Origin: CAIWHR01 sp963809965
Lineage (GTDB): Bacteria; Pseudomonadota; Gammaproteobacteria; Burkholderiales; Casimicrobiaceae
Direction of reading: 5' to 3'
NCBI GenBank assembly: GCA_963809965.1
Contig: CAWELU010000061.1
Location: 124,001-188,000, forward strand
Length of the DNA: 64,000 bases
Shown: positions 39,138 to 47,760 of the stretch, piece after piece
How the letters are laid out: each line of letters opens with the position of its first letter
Numbering within the stretch: the first letter of the stretch is position 1
Notes under the pieces: generated by a model
The model's input: only the letters and a program-made list of their open reading frames with translations
What the model was told of the DNA's origin: nothing
Databases searched by the model: none
Program-made: the position numbers and the translations under genes

Positions 39138-39650
39138 ATGTCCAACGCTAATGTCCCGGCCGGCCGCGCCAAGCCAGGCGCTCCCGCAGCGAGGGAATCG
39201 GATACCGAAGCGGCCGAGCGTGGGGGTCGGACCTATTCGATCTCGGAGCTGGCCCAGGAATTCGCGCTGACGACGCGGGCGATCCGCTTCTACGAGGACG
39301 AAGGCTTGCTCGAACCGCGTCGGCGCGGCCAGGCGCGCGTCTATGGCGAGCGCGAGCGGACCCGGATCAAGCTGATCCTGCGCGGCAAGCGGCTCGGACT
39401 TGCGCTCTCCGAGATCCGCGAGCTCTTCGATCTCTATGCGACGACCAAGAACGAACGGCCGCAGCTCGCGAAATTCCTGCAGATGCTCCTGGATCGCCGC
39501 GCGATGCTGCATCAGCAACGCGAGGATATCGATGCCGTGCTCTCCGAGATCGCGATCCTCGAGCGCGACTGCCGGCGGCGTCTTAAGGAAGAAGGGACGC
39601 CGCGGCCGCGTACCGAGAAGAGCGCGTCGGGTGCCCCTGCCCGTAATTGA
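39138..39650 (+). CDS. liuR: MerR-family regulator of leucine/isovalerate catabolism (LiuR-like)
   Basis: 170 residues. After an Ala-rich N-terminal extension of about 30 residues comes the winged helix-turn-helix (YSISELAQEFALTTRAIRFYEDEGLLEPRR) and the second helical part RLGLALSEIRELFDLY, followed by a long dimerisation coiled coil (about residues 100-150). No cysteine-rich metal site follows, consistent with ligand-type MerR proteins such as LiuR. Its stop codon overlaps a 16-bp palindrome and promoter that head the liu operon, so it probably represses that operon until an acyl-CoA or acid intermediate appears. Confidence 0.88.
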   Translation: MSNANVPAGRAKPGAPAARESDTEAAERGGRTYSISELAQEFALTTRAIRFYEDEGLLEPRRRGQARVYGERERTRIKLILRGKRLGLALSEIRELFDLYATTKNERPQLAKFLQMLLDRRAMLHQQREDIDAVLSEIAILERDCRRRLKEEGTPRPRTEKSASGAPARN

Positions 39651-39675
39651 CGTTTACGTAAACGTAACGTAGAGT
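39647..39675 (+). promoter_or_regulatory. liu operon promoter with LiuR operator in the spacer
   Basis: TTGACG (39647-39652) and TAGAGT (39670-39675) are separated by 17 bp. The perfect 16-bp palindrome ACGTTTACGTAAACGT occupies 39650-39665, starting in the last bases of the -35 and filling most of the spacer. This is the standard geometry for MerR-family control, and the sequence resembles the known LiuR-type operator (core TTTACGTAAA). It lies about 60 bp before the first operon gene. I saw no second copy in the window. Confidence 0.75.
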
Positions 39676-39736
39676 CGCCGTTCGTCATCGACCGCCCCTG
39701 CCGGCGCCGCACCGCGCCCTTACCGGACCAAGAGCC

Positions 39737-40213
39737 GTGTCCCGCACCGTCCCGCACCTCCCGACGCACGCGTTCAAGGCGCAGGACCCGCATTACGACG
39801 AGCGCGTCCGCGCGAGTTTCGCGCGCCAGGGCGCGATGCGCCTGATCGGCGCGGAATTGGTCGACGTCGCGCCGGGCTACTGCGCGATATCGATCGTTCC
39901 GCACGCGGAAATCGCGCAGCAGCACGGCTACGTGCACGCGGGAATCGTCAGCGCGATCGTCGATTCCGCCGGAGGCTACGCCGGCTTCACCCTGTTTCCG
40001 CCGAATGCCTCGGTGCTGACCGTCGAGTACAAACTCAATCTGCTGGCCCCCGCCACCGGCGAGCGCCTCATCGCCGAAGGGTTCGTCGTGAAGCCTGGCC
40101 GCACGCTGGCGATCACCCGGGGTGAAGTTCACGCCGAGCACGGCGGCAAGCGTACGCTGGTCGCGCTGATGCAGCAGACGCTGATGGTGATGCACGGCAA
40201 GGCGGAGGGCTGA
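39737..40213 (+). CDS. PaaI-family hotdog-fold thioesterase
   Basis: 158 residues, GTG start. Hotdog fold with the family segment HGYVHAGIVSAIVDSAGGYA (catalytic His/Gly/Asp region) and strand VLTVEYKLNLLAPATGE. It hydrolyses an acyl-CoA, acting as a release valve for CoA trapped in pathway intermediates. It is the first gene after the LiuR operator and sits 20 bp before isovaleryl-CoA dehydrogenase, so its substrate is plausibly a branched-chain acyl-CoA (inference). Confidence 0.88.
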   Translation: MSRTVPHLPTHAFKAQDPHYDERVRASFARQGAMRLIGAELVDVAPGYCAISIVPHAEIAQQHGYVHAGIVSAIVDSAGGYAGFTLFPPNASVLTVEYKLNLLAPATGERLIAEGFVVKPGRTLAITRGEVHAEHGGKRTLVALMQQTLMVMHGKAEG

Positions 40214-40233
40214 GCGCAACACGAGGAACTTTC

Positions 40234-41401
40234 ATGGTGATGATCCCGGCTCTCGATTTCCATCACGGCGAGACGATCGACATGCTGCGCGCGACGGTGC
40301 GCGCAGTTCGCGGCGGACGAGATCGCGCCGCGCGCGGACGAGATCGACCGCGCCAACGAGTTTCCGGCCGACCTGTGGCGCAAGATGGGCGATCTGGGTC
40401 TCCTCGGCATCACCGTCGAGGAGGAATACGGCGGCACGGCGATGGGCTACCTCGCGCATGTCGTCGCGATGGAGGAGGTGAGCCGGGCCTCGGCGTCGGT
40501 GGGCCTTTCCTACGGCGCGCATTCCAACCTGTGCGTGAACCAGATCCGGCGCAACGGCAGCGAGGCGCAGAAGCGGAAGTACCTGCCGCGGCTGGTCTCC
40601 GGCGAGCACGTCGGGGCGCTGGCGATGAGCGAGCCGGGCGCGGGGTCCGACGTCGTGTCGATGCGCCTCGGCGCGGTTCGAAAGGGCGACCGCTACGTGT
40701 TGAACGGCAGCAAGATGTGGATCACCAACGGGCCCGAGGCCGACACGCTCGTCGTCTACGCGAAGACTGACATCGCGGCCGGGCCGCGCGGCATAACCGC
40801 GTTCGTGATCGAGAAAGGAATGCGCGGGTTCTCGACGGCGCAGAAGCTCGACAAGCTCGGCATGCGCGGCTCGCACACCTGCGAGCTCGTGTTCGAGGAC
40901 TGCGAGGTGCCGGCGGTGAACCTGCTCGGCCAGGAAGGCCGAGGTGTGAACGTGCTGATGAGCGGGCTCGACTACGAACGCGCGGTGCTCGCGGGAGGCC
41001 CGCTCGGCATCATGGCGGCCTGCCTCGACGCGGTATTGCCGTACGTGCACGAGCGCTCGCAATTCGGTCAGCCGATCGGGGAGTTCCAGCTGATGCAGGG
41101 CAAGCTCGCCGACATGTATGCGACGTTCAACGCCTGCCGCGCGTATGTCTACGCGGTGGGACAGGCCTGCGATCGCGGCGAAACGACGCGCAAGGATGCG
41201 GCGGGCGCGATCCTGTATGCGAGCGAGCGGGCGACCTGGATGGCCGGCGAGGCGATCCAGTGCCTGGGCGGCAACGGCTACATCAACGACTACCCGACCG
41301 GCCGGCTCTGGCGCGATGCGAAGCTCTACGAGATCGGGGCAGGTACCTCCGAAATCCGCCGGATGCTGATCGGCCGGGAATTGTTCAACGAAACCAAGTA
41401 G
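40234..41401 (+). CDS. liuA: Isovaleryl-CoA dehydrogenase (frameshift near 40308)
   Basis: FAD enzyme oxidising isovaleryl-CoA to 3-methylcrotonyl-CoA. About 388 residues. The N-terminus (MIPALDFHHGETIDML) and the body lie in adjacent frames; the join near 40308 restores QFAADEIAPRADEIDRANEF. FAD/substrate motifs LAMSEPGAGSDV and MWITNG are present. The segment SGLDYERAVLAGGPLG carries the Glu characteristic of isovaleryl-CoA dehydrogenases, in place of the C-terminal Glu of most acyl-CoA dehydrogenases; the corresponding C-terminal site reads YEIGAGTSEI. ATG 40240 is an alternative start. One surplus base. Confidence 0.94.
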
Positions 41402-41455
41402 CAGCCGCTGCTCCAGCACCGCACGCCACGGGCAACCGACTCCAGGAGAGGCAAG

Positions 41456-42640
41456 ATGCAAAACGATCCCATCGTCATCGTCGGCGCCGCGCGCACGCCC
41501 ATGGCAGGATTCGTGGGCGACTTTGCAACGCTCGCCGCCAGCGATCTCGGCGCCGTCGCGATCAAGGCGGCGGTCGAGCGTGCCGGCCTCGCGCCCGACG
41601 CCGTGCAGGAAGTGATCATGGGCAACGTGTTGCCCGCCGGCCAAGGCCAGGCGCCGGCGCGGCAGGCCTCGCTCAAGGCCGGCATCCCGCTTTCCACCGG
41701 GTGCACGACGATCAACAAGATGTGCGGCTCGGCGATGAAGGCCGCGATGCTTGCGCACGACCTGATCGCTGCGGGCACCAACGACATCATGGTGGCCGGC
41801 GGCATGGAGAGCATGACCAACGCGCCTTACCTGATGCCCAAGGCGCGCGCCGGCTACCGGATGGGGCACCAGACGGTCTACGACCACATGTTTCTCGACG
41901 GTCTCGAGGATGCGTACGACAAGGGCCGACTGATGGGAACCTTCGCGGAGGATTGCGCCGCGAAGTACGCGTTCACGCGCGAAGCACAGGATGCGTTCGC
42001 GCTGGCGTCGCTGTCGCGCGCGCTTGCCGCCAACAACGATGGAACGTTCGGCTGGGAAATCGCCCCCGTGACCGTTTCGGGCAAGAAGGGCGACGTCGTC
42101 GTCGCCAAGGACGAACAGCCGGCGAAGGCGTCGCCGGACAAGATTCCGCTGTTGAAGCCCGCATTCCGCAAGGACGGCACCGTCACAGCGGCCAATTCGA
42201 GCTCGATATCCGACGGTGCGGCGGCACTGGTGCTGATGCGCCGCTCGATCGCCGAGAAGCGGAGTTTGAAGCCGCTCGCCGTGATCGTCGGCCACTCGAC
42301 GCATGCACAGGAGCCCGGCTGGTTCACGACCGCCCCGGTCGGCGCGATCGCGAAGCTCTACCGGGCGATCGGCTGGACGACGAAGGATGTCGACCTCTTC
42401 GAGATCAACGAGGCGTTCGCCGTGGTCGCGATGGCGGCGATGAAGGACCACGGCATCGTGCACGAGAGGGTCAACGTGCACGGTGGCGCGTGCGCGCTCG
42501 GCCATCCGATCGGGGCGTCCGGCGCGCGGATACTCGTCACCCTGATCGGGGCGCTGCGCAAGCATGGCAAGCGACGCGGAGTCGCGAGCCTGTGCATCGG
42601 CGGCGGCGAGGCGACGGCGATGGCGATCGAGCTTTGCTGA
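41456..42640 (+). CDS. Acetyl-CoA C-acyltransferase (thiolase)
   Basis: 394 residues. Active-site nucleophile Cys90 in NKMCGSAMKA; NEAFAV with the His/Asn region; GGACALGHPIGASGARI and the second Cys in CIGGGEA. The length and motifs match degradative/biosynthetic type II thiolases (acetoacetyl-CoA thiolase). In this operon it can cleave acetoacetyl-CoA from leucine breakdown to two acetyl-CoA, or run in reverse to feed PHA synthesis. A good ribosome site (AGGAGAGG) precedes the ATG. Intact. Confidence 0.94.
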   Translation: MQNDPIVIVGAARTPMAGFVGDFATLAASDLGAVAIKAAVERAGLAPDAVQEVIMGNVLPAGQGQAPARQASLKAGIPLSTGCTTINKMCGSAMKAAMLAHDLIAAGTNDIMVAGGMESMTNAPYLMPKARAGYRMGHQTVYDHMFLDGLEDAYDKGRLMGTFAEDCAAKYAFTREAQDAFALASLSRALAANNDGTFGWEIAPVTVSGKKGDVVVAKDEQPAKASPDKIPLLKPAFRKDGTVTAANSSSISDGAAALVLMRRSIAEKRSLKPLAVIVGHSTHAQEPGWFTTAPVGAIAKLYRAIGWTTKDVDLFEINEAFAVVAMAAMKDHGIVHERVNVHGGACALGHPIGASGARILVTLIGALRKHGKRRGVASLCIGGGEATAMAIELC

Positions 42641-42644
42641 GGCG

Positions 42645-43289
42645 ATGCCCAGCCTCGACAATCTGCTGCTGTTCGTCGCCGCGAGCGTGCTGCTCGTCCT
42701 CACGCCCGGACCGAACCTGCTGTACCTGATTTCGCGCACGCTGTGTCAGGGTCGCGCGGCGGGGCTCGTCTCGCTCGCGGGCACGACGACCGGCTTTCTC
42801 GTGCACATCCTCGCGGCGGCGTTGGGCCTCTCGGCGGTCTTCGTTGCGGTCCCCGTCGCCTACGACGCGGTTCGCTGGGCGGGCGCGGCCTATCTGCTGT
42901 GGCTCGCCTGGGATTCGGTGCGACCGCTGCCAGGCGGCGGGTCGGGCGGCCTGTTTGCGCCGCGCAAGCTTCCGGATGCGGCGCCGGCGCAGCTGTTTCG
43001 AATGGGAGTCCTGACGAGCATCCTGAACCCGAAGGTCGCGCTGTTCTACCTGGCGCTGTTTCCGCAGTTCGTCGAGCCCTCCCGCGGCAGCGTGCTTGCG
43101 CAGTCGCTCGTGCTGGGCCTCGTCCAGATCGTGATCGCCGTGATCGGCGATACGCTGTTCGTGCTTGCTGCGGCACGCGTGGCGCGCTGGCTCGGGGAGC
43201 GGCCCGCCTGGGCGGCCGCCCAGCGTTTTGTCCTCGCGGGCGTCTTCGCTGCGATCGCAGCGAAGCTCGCCTTCGACGAGCGGCGATGA
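42645..43289 (+). CDS. LysE/RhtB-family amino acid exporter
   Basis: 214 residues, about six membrane helices. The family hallmark TPGPNLLYLISRTL is in the first loop (about residues 20-33), with GVLTSILNPKVALFYLALFPQF in the middle. It begins 2 bp after the thiolase stop. Members export amino acids such as leucine, homoserine or lysine; position in a leucine-degradation operon suggests it may relieve excess branched-chain amino acids, but that is inference. Confidence 0.9.
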   Translation: MPSLDNLLLFVAASVLLVLTPGPNLLYLISRTLCQGRAAGLVSLAGTTTGFLVHILAAALGLSAVFVAVPVAYDAVRWAGAAYLLWLAWDSVRPLPGGGSGGLFAPRKLPDAAPAQLFRMGVLTSILNPKVALFYLALFPQFVEPSRGSVLAQSLVLGLVQIVIAVIGDTLFVLAAARVARWLGERPAWAAAQRFVLAGVFAAIAAKLAFDERR

Positions 43290-43317
43290 TCGACGCCCGC
43301 GCACACGGAACGACCCG

Positions 43318-44451
43318 ATGCTCCTGACCGAGGAACAACAACTGATTCGCGACACGCTGCGTGCGTTCGCGCAGGAGCGTCTGGCCCCGCAGGCGCCGCG
43401 CTGGGATCGCGAGCACCACTTCCCGCGCGAGGAATTGCGGGCGCTGGGCGAGCTCGGCGCGCTGGGCGTCGTGGTGCCCGAACGATGGGGTGGCGCGAAT
43501 CTCGATTACGTCTCGCTCGCGGTGGCGCTCGAGGAGATTGCCGCGGGCGACGGGGCGACCTCGACCATCGTCAGCGTGCAGAACTCCGTGGTCTGCGGCC
43601 CGATCAACGCCTTCGGCACCGACGAACAGAAGGAACGCTACCTGAAGCCACTCGCAGGCGGCGCCGCGCTGGGCTGTTTCTGCCTGAGTGAGCCGCACGT
43701 GGGCTCGGATGCCGGTGCGATCACGACCCGCGCCGGGCGCTCCGACGGCGCGTGGGTGCTGAACGGCGTCAAGCAATTCATCACCACGGGCAAGTACGCC
43801 GACGTCGCCGTCGTGTTCGCGGTCACCGACAAGACCGCCGCGAAGAAGGGCATCTCCGCATTTCTGGTGGAAACGTCGACGCCGGGCTACGTCGTCGCCC
43901 GGGTCGAGGACAAGCTCGGCCAGCGGGCGTCGGACACGGCGCAGATCGTGTTCGAGAATTGCCGCGTCCCGGCCACCAACCTGCTCGGACGCGAGGGCGA
44001 GGGCTACCGCATCGCGCTCGCGAACCTCGAGGCGGGCCGCATCGGGATTGCCGCGCAGGCGGTCGGAATGGCGCGCGCGGCGTTCGACGCGGCACTGGGC
44101 TATGCGCGGGAGCGCACGAGTTTCGGCAAGCCGCTGATCGAGCATCAGGCAGTCAACTTCAAGCTCGCCGACATGGCCACGCAGATCGAGGTCGCGCGGC
44201 AGATGGTCTGGCATGCGGCGGTGCTGCGCGACGCGCAGCAGCCGTGCCTGAAGGAAGCCTCGATGGCGAAGCTTTTCGCCTCCGAGATGGCGGAGCGGGT
44301 CGCCTCCGAAGCAATCCAGATCCATGGCGGTTACGGATACGTCACCGATTTTCCGGTCGAGCGAATCTACCGCGACGTCCGCGTGTGCCAGATCTACGAG
44401 GGCACGAGCGAGATCCAGCGGCTGGTGATCGGCCGCGCGCTCGCCGGCTGA
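43318..44451 (+). CDS. Acyl-CoA dehydrogenase (short/branched-chain type)
   Basis: 377 residues. FAD-binding CLSEPHVGSDA and the catalytic Glu in the standard C-terminal position (CQIYEGTSEIQRLVIGRALA, about residue 361), unlike isovaleryl-CoA dehydrogenase at 40234. Probably acts on butyryl-, isobutyryl- or 2-methylbutyryl-CoA, which would let the operon handle isoleucine or valine intermediates. The ATG at 43318 follows the exporter by 28 bp. Intact. Confidence 0.93.
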   Translation: MLLTEEQQLIRDTLRAFAQERLAPQAPRWDREHHFPREELRALGELGALGVVVPERWGGANLDYVSLAVALEEIAAGDGATSTIVSVQNSVVCGPINAFGTDEQKERYLKPLAGGAALGCFCLSEPHVGSDAGAITTRAGRSDGAWVLNGVKQFITTGKYADVAVVFAVTDKTAAKKGISAFLVETSTPGYVVARVEDKLGQRASDTAQIVFENCRVPATNLLGREGEGYRIALANLEAGRIGIAAQAVGMARAAFDAALGYARERTSFGKPLIEHQAVNFKLADMATQIEVARQMVWHAAVLRDAQQPCLKEASMAKLFASEMAERVASEAIQIHGGYGYVTDFPVERIYRDVRVCQIYEGTSEIQRLVIGRALAG

Positions 44452-44474
44452 ATCCGCTGCGAACGAAGGCAACC

Positions 44475-45077
44475 ATGGCCGCGCCCATCGACTTCTATTT
44501 CGACTTCTCCTCGCCTTACGGCTACCTGGGCGCGCAGAGGATCGACGCGCTGGCCGCGAAATTCGGCCGCACGGTCGACTGGCGTCCGATGCTGCTCGGA
44601 GTCGCGTTCAAGGAAACCGGGATGGCGCCGCTCACGGCGATTCCGCTGAAGGGCGAGTACTCGAAGCGCGATTTTCTGCGAACCGCGCGCCTGAACGGCA
44701 TCCGGTTCCGGATGCCGGAGAAATTCCCGGTCGCCACCCAGGCGCCCGCCCGCATCATGCTCTGGCTCAAGCGCAGCGATCCGGCGCTTGCGGTGCGCGT
44801 CGCGAAGGCCATCTACCACGCGTATTTCGTGGAGGGGACCGACATTTCCTCGCCGGAAACAGCCGCCGCGATCGCCGCGAAGCAGGGTGTGGATCCCGTG
44901 GCGGCGCGCGCAGCTGTCGATGAACCGGCGAACAAGGAAGCCTTGAAGCGCGAGGTCGGGGACGCCATTGCGCGCGGCGTGTTCGGCTCTCCGTTCGTGT
45001 TCGTGGACGGCGAACCGTTCTGGGGATTCGACCGCTTCGACCAGATCGAGCGGTGGCTCGCGACGGGCGGGTTCTGA
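44475..45077 (+). CDS. 2-Hydroxychromene-2-carboxylate isomerase family (DsbA-like, kappa-GST fold)
   Basis: 200 residues. Thioredoxin-fold start FYFDFSSPYGYL where Ser replaces the CxxC of true DsbA, as in kappa-class glutathione transferases, and a C-terminal FGSPFVFVDGEPFWGFDRF cis-Pro motif. Glutathione-dependent isomerase or transferase activity is predicted. A second member of the same family closes the operon at 53478. The liu context suggests detoxifying an electrophilic enoyl-CoA or acid (inference). Confidence 0.9.
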   Translation: MAAPIDFYFDFSSPYGYLGAQRIDALAAKFGRTVDWRPMLLGVAFKETGMAPLTAIPLKGEYSKRDFLRTARLNGIRFRMPEKFPVATQAPARIMLWLKRSDPALAVRVAKAIYHAYFVEGTDISSPETAAAIAAKQGVDPVAARAAVDEPANKEALKREVGDAIARGVFGSPFVFVDGEPFWGFDRFDQIERWLATGGF

Positions 45078-45087
45078 CGAAAAGCGG

Positions 45088-45483
45088 ATGATCGGTCTCT
45101 CGCACGTCCGCTGGCTCGTGGCCGACCTCGAGCCCTGCCGCGCGTTCTATCGCGATCGACTGGGGTTGCGAGAGGTCGTCGACGTGCCCGGCGTATATGC
45201 CGAATTCGAGACTGCCGGCGCGCGGATCGCCCTGTACCGCGCCGACTTGATGGCAGCCGTGATCGGCGGGCCGCCGGCCACGCGATGCGCGGACGACGTC
45301 GTGCTCTGTCTCGCCGTCGACGACGTCGACCGGGCGGCGGCCAAGCTCGCGCGGGCCGGGGCGATGCTGGTCAAGGCACCGCACGATGAGCCGGCGTGGC
45401 ACCAGCGGGTCGTGCATTTCTGCGATCCGGCCGGACACCTGATCGAGCTCTGGTCGCCGTTGCCAGTGCGGCGGGATTCATAA
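45088..45483 (+). CDS. Glyoxalase/bleomycin-resistance (VOC) superfamily protein
   Basis: 131 residues forming one vicinal-oxygen-chelate module. Conserved features are the first-strand His (LSHVRWLVAD), a central YAEFETAGARIALY, and the C-terminal VVHFCDPAGHLIELW with the metal-ligand Glu. The ATG at 45088 is 10 bp after the preceding stop. Substrate unknown. Confidence 0.85.
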   Translation: MIGLSHVRWLVADLEPCRAFYRDRLGLREVVDVPGVYAEFETAGARIALYRADLMAAVIGGPPATRCADDVVLCLAVDDVDRAAAKLARAGAMLVKAPHDEPAWHQRVVHFCDPAGHLIELWSPLPVRRDS

Positions 45484-45499
45484 CGGGGCGAAGACTGCG

Positions 45500-46135
45500 A
45501 TGGCCGAGTACACGCTCCATTGCTTCGCGCAGTCCGGCAACGCGTACAAGCCGGCGCTCGCGCTGAGCCTGGGAGGCGCGGACTGGGCGCCGAGGTTCGT
45601 CGACTATTTCGGCGGCGAGACGCGCACGCCCGCGTATCGCGCGCTCAACGTCATGGGTGAAGTGCCGATGCTCGAGCATCGGGGCATCCACTGGTCGCAA
45701 TCGGGGGTGATCCTCGACTACCTTGCCGAAACGCTGCGGAGGTTCGGGCCCGCCGACGGGGCCGAGCGCCGCGAGATCCTGCGTTGGCTGCTGTGGGACA
45801 ACCACAAGCTCACGAGCTACACGGCGACTCTTCGGTTCATGCGGACCTTCGCCAACGACCCGGATCCGGCCGTCCTCGCCGAGTTTCGCCGCCGCGCGGA
45901 ATCGGCGTGGAGTGTGCTGAACATCCATCTCGCTGGACGCGGCTACGTCGTGGGTGACCGGCTGACGATCGCCGACCTGTCGCTGTGCGGTTACCTGTTC
46001 TGGCCGGAGGAGATCGGCGTAGACTGGGGCGCGTTCCCGGCGATCGCGCAATGGCTCGCGCGGATCGCATCCGAACCGGGATGGGCCCATCCGTACGCGC
46101 TGATGCCCGGACATCCATTGCCGCCCGCGGCCTGA
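45500..46135 (+). CDS. Glutathione S-transferase family protein
   Basis: 211 residues. N-terminal thioredoxin-like domain (LHCFAQSGNAYKPALALSLGG, VMGEVPMLEH with cis-Pro, WSQSGVILDYLA with the Ser that binds gamma-glutamate), and an all-helical C-terminal domain with GRGYVVGDRLTIADLSLCG. Co-operonic with a VOC protein and two kappa-type isomerases, so the operon carries its own thiol-detoxification set. Confidence 0.92.
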   Translation: MAEYTLHCFAQSGNAYKPALALSLGGADWAPRFVDYFGGETRTPAYRALNVMGEVPMLEHRGIHWSQSGVILDYLAETLRRFGPADGAERREILRWLLWDNHKLTSYTATLRFMRTFANDPDPAVLAEFRRRAESAWSVLNIHLAGRGYVVGDRLTIADLSLCGYLFWPEEIGVDWGAFPAIAQWLARIASEPGWAHPYALMPGHPLPPAA

Positions 46136-46148
46136 CGAGAAATCCGCC

Positions 46149-47756
46149 ATGCCCGTTCTGGAAACCCGCCTCGATCCGCGCGATGCGACGTTCGCGAAGA
46201 ACCGCGACGCGATGGCCGCCCTCGTCGCCGATCTCCAGGCCAAGGTCGCGGAGGTCGAACGGGGCGGCGGCGAGGCCGCGTGCGCGAAGCACGTCGCGCG
46301 CGGCAAGCTGCTGCCGCGCGAGCGTGTCCGGGCGCTGATCGACCCCGGCTCGCCGTTCCTCGAATTCTCACAGCTCGCGGCGTACGGAATGTACGACCGG
46401 ACGATCGCGTCGGCCGGCATCATCACCGGGATCGGCCGCGTCGCCGGCCGCGAATGCGTGATCGTCTGCAACGATGCGACGGTCAAGGGCGGCACCTACT
46501 ATCCGCTGACGGTCAAGAAGCACCTGCGCGCACAGGAAATCGCGCGCGAGAACAACCTGCCGTGCATCTACCTGGTCGACTCGGGCGGCGCCAACCTGCC
46601 GAACCAGTTCGAGGTGTTCCCTGACCGCGACCATTTCGGCCGCATCTTCTACAACCAGGCGACGATGTCGGCGCAGGGGATTCCCCAAGTCGCCGTGGTG
46701 ATGGGCTCGTGCACGGCCGGCGGGGCATACGTGCCGGCGATGTCCGACGAATCGATCATCGTCAAGGAGCAAGGCACGATCTTCCTCGGCGGACCGCCGC
46801 TGGTGAAGGCGGCGACGGGCGAGATCGTGACCGCCGAGGCGCTGGGCGGGGCCGACATCCACACCCGCGTGTCGGGTGTGGCCGACCATCTGGCGCTGAA
46901 CGACCACCACGCGCTCGCAATCGCGCGGCGCATCGTCGGCAATCTCAATCGGCCGAAGCCGGTCGCGATGGAAATCGCGCCGCCCATTCCGCCGAAATAT
47001 CCGGCCGAGGAGATCTACGGCGTCATCAGCGCGGACATCAAGAAGCCTTACGAAGTGCGCGAGGTGCTCGCGCGGATCGTCGACGGCAGCGAATTCGACG
47101 AGTTCAAGGCGCGCTACGGAACGACGCTCGTCACCGGGTTCGCGCGCATCTGGGGCTACCCGGTAGGAATCGTCGCCAACAACGGGATCCTTTTTTCGGA
47201 GTCGGCATTGAAGGGCGCGCACTTCATCGAGCTGTGCGCGCAGCGCGGCGTCCCGCTCGTCTTCGTGCAGAACATAACGGGATTCATGGTCGGACAGAAG
47301 TACGAGGCGGGGGGAATCGCCCGCGACGGCGCCAAGATGGTGACGGCGGTATCGTGCGCACAAGTGCCGAAGTTCACGGTGATCATCGGCGGCAGCTACG
47401 GCGCGGGCAACTACGGGATGTGCGGCCGGGCTTTCGCGCCCCGCTTCCTGTGGATGTGGCCGAACGCCCGGATTTCGGTCATGGGCGGCGAGCAGGCCGC
47501 GACGGTGCTCGCGACAGTGCGCCGCGACGCGATCGAAGCGAAGGGTGGCACCTGGGGCGCCGAGGAAGAGGAAGCCTTCCGCGCGCCGATCCGCGCGCAG
47601 TACGAGCGTGAGGGGCACCCGTACTTCGCGAGCGCAAGGGTGTGGGACGACGGCATCATCGACCCGGCCGAAACGCGCCAGGTCCTCGGACTCGCGATCT
47701 CGGCATCGCTCAACCAGCCGATCGGGCCGACGAAGTTCGGCGTGTTCAGGATGTGA
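46149..47756 (+). CDS. liuB: Methylcrotonyl-CoA carboxylase, beta (carboxyltransferase) subunit
   Basis: Transfers CO2 from biotin to 3-methylcrotonyl-CoA, giving 3-methylglutaconyl-CoA. 535 residues, family length. The acyl-CoA binding N-domain has DSGGANLPNQ and GSCTAGGAYVPAMSDE; the carboxybiotin domain has GGSYGAGNYGMCGRAF and MGGEQAATVLA. It pairs with liuD at 49336, with liuC and a small membrane protein between. Intact; start 13 bp after the GST stop. Confidence 0.97.
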   Translation: MPVLETRLDPRDATFAKNRDAMAALVADLQAKVAEVERGGGEAACAKHVARGKLLPRERVRALIDPGSPFLEFSQLAAYGMYDRTIASAGIITGIGRVAGRECVIVCNDATVKGGTYYPLTVKKHLRAQEIARENNLPCIYLVDSGGANLPNQFEVFPDRDHFGRIFYNQATMSAQGIPQVAVVMGSCTAGGAYVPAMSDESIIVKEQGTIFLGGPPLVKAATGEIVTAEALGGADIHTRVSGVADHLALNDHHALAIARRIVGNLNRPKPVAMEIAPPIPPKYPAEEIYGVISADIKKPYEVREVLARIVDGSEFDEFKARYGTTLVTGFARIWGYPVGIVANNGILFSESALKGAHFIELCAQRGVPLVFVQNITGFMVGQKYEAGGIARDGAKMVTAVSCAQVPKFTVIIGGSYGAGNYGMCGRAFAPRFLWMWPNARISVMGGEQAATVLATVRRDAIEAKGGTWGAEEEEAFRAPIRAQYEREGHPYFASARVWDDGIIDPAETRQVLGLAISASLNQPIGPTKFGVFRM

Positions 47757-47760
47757 CTCC

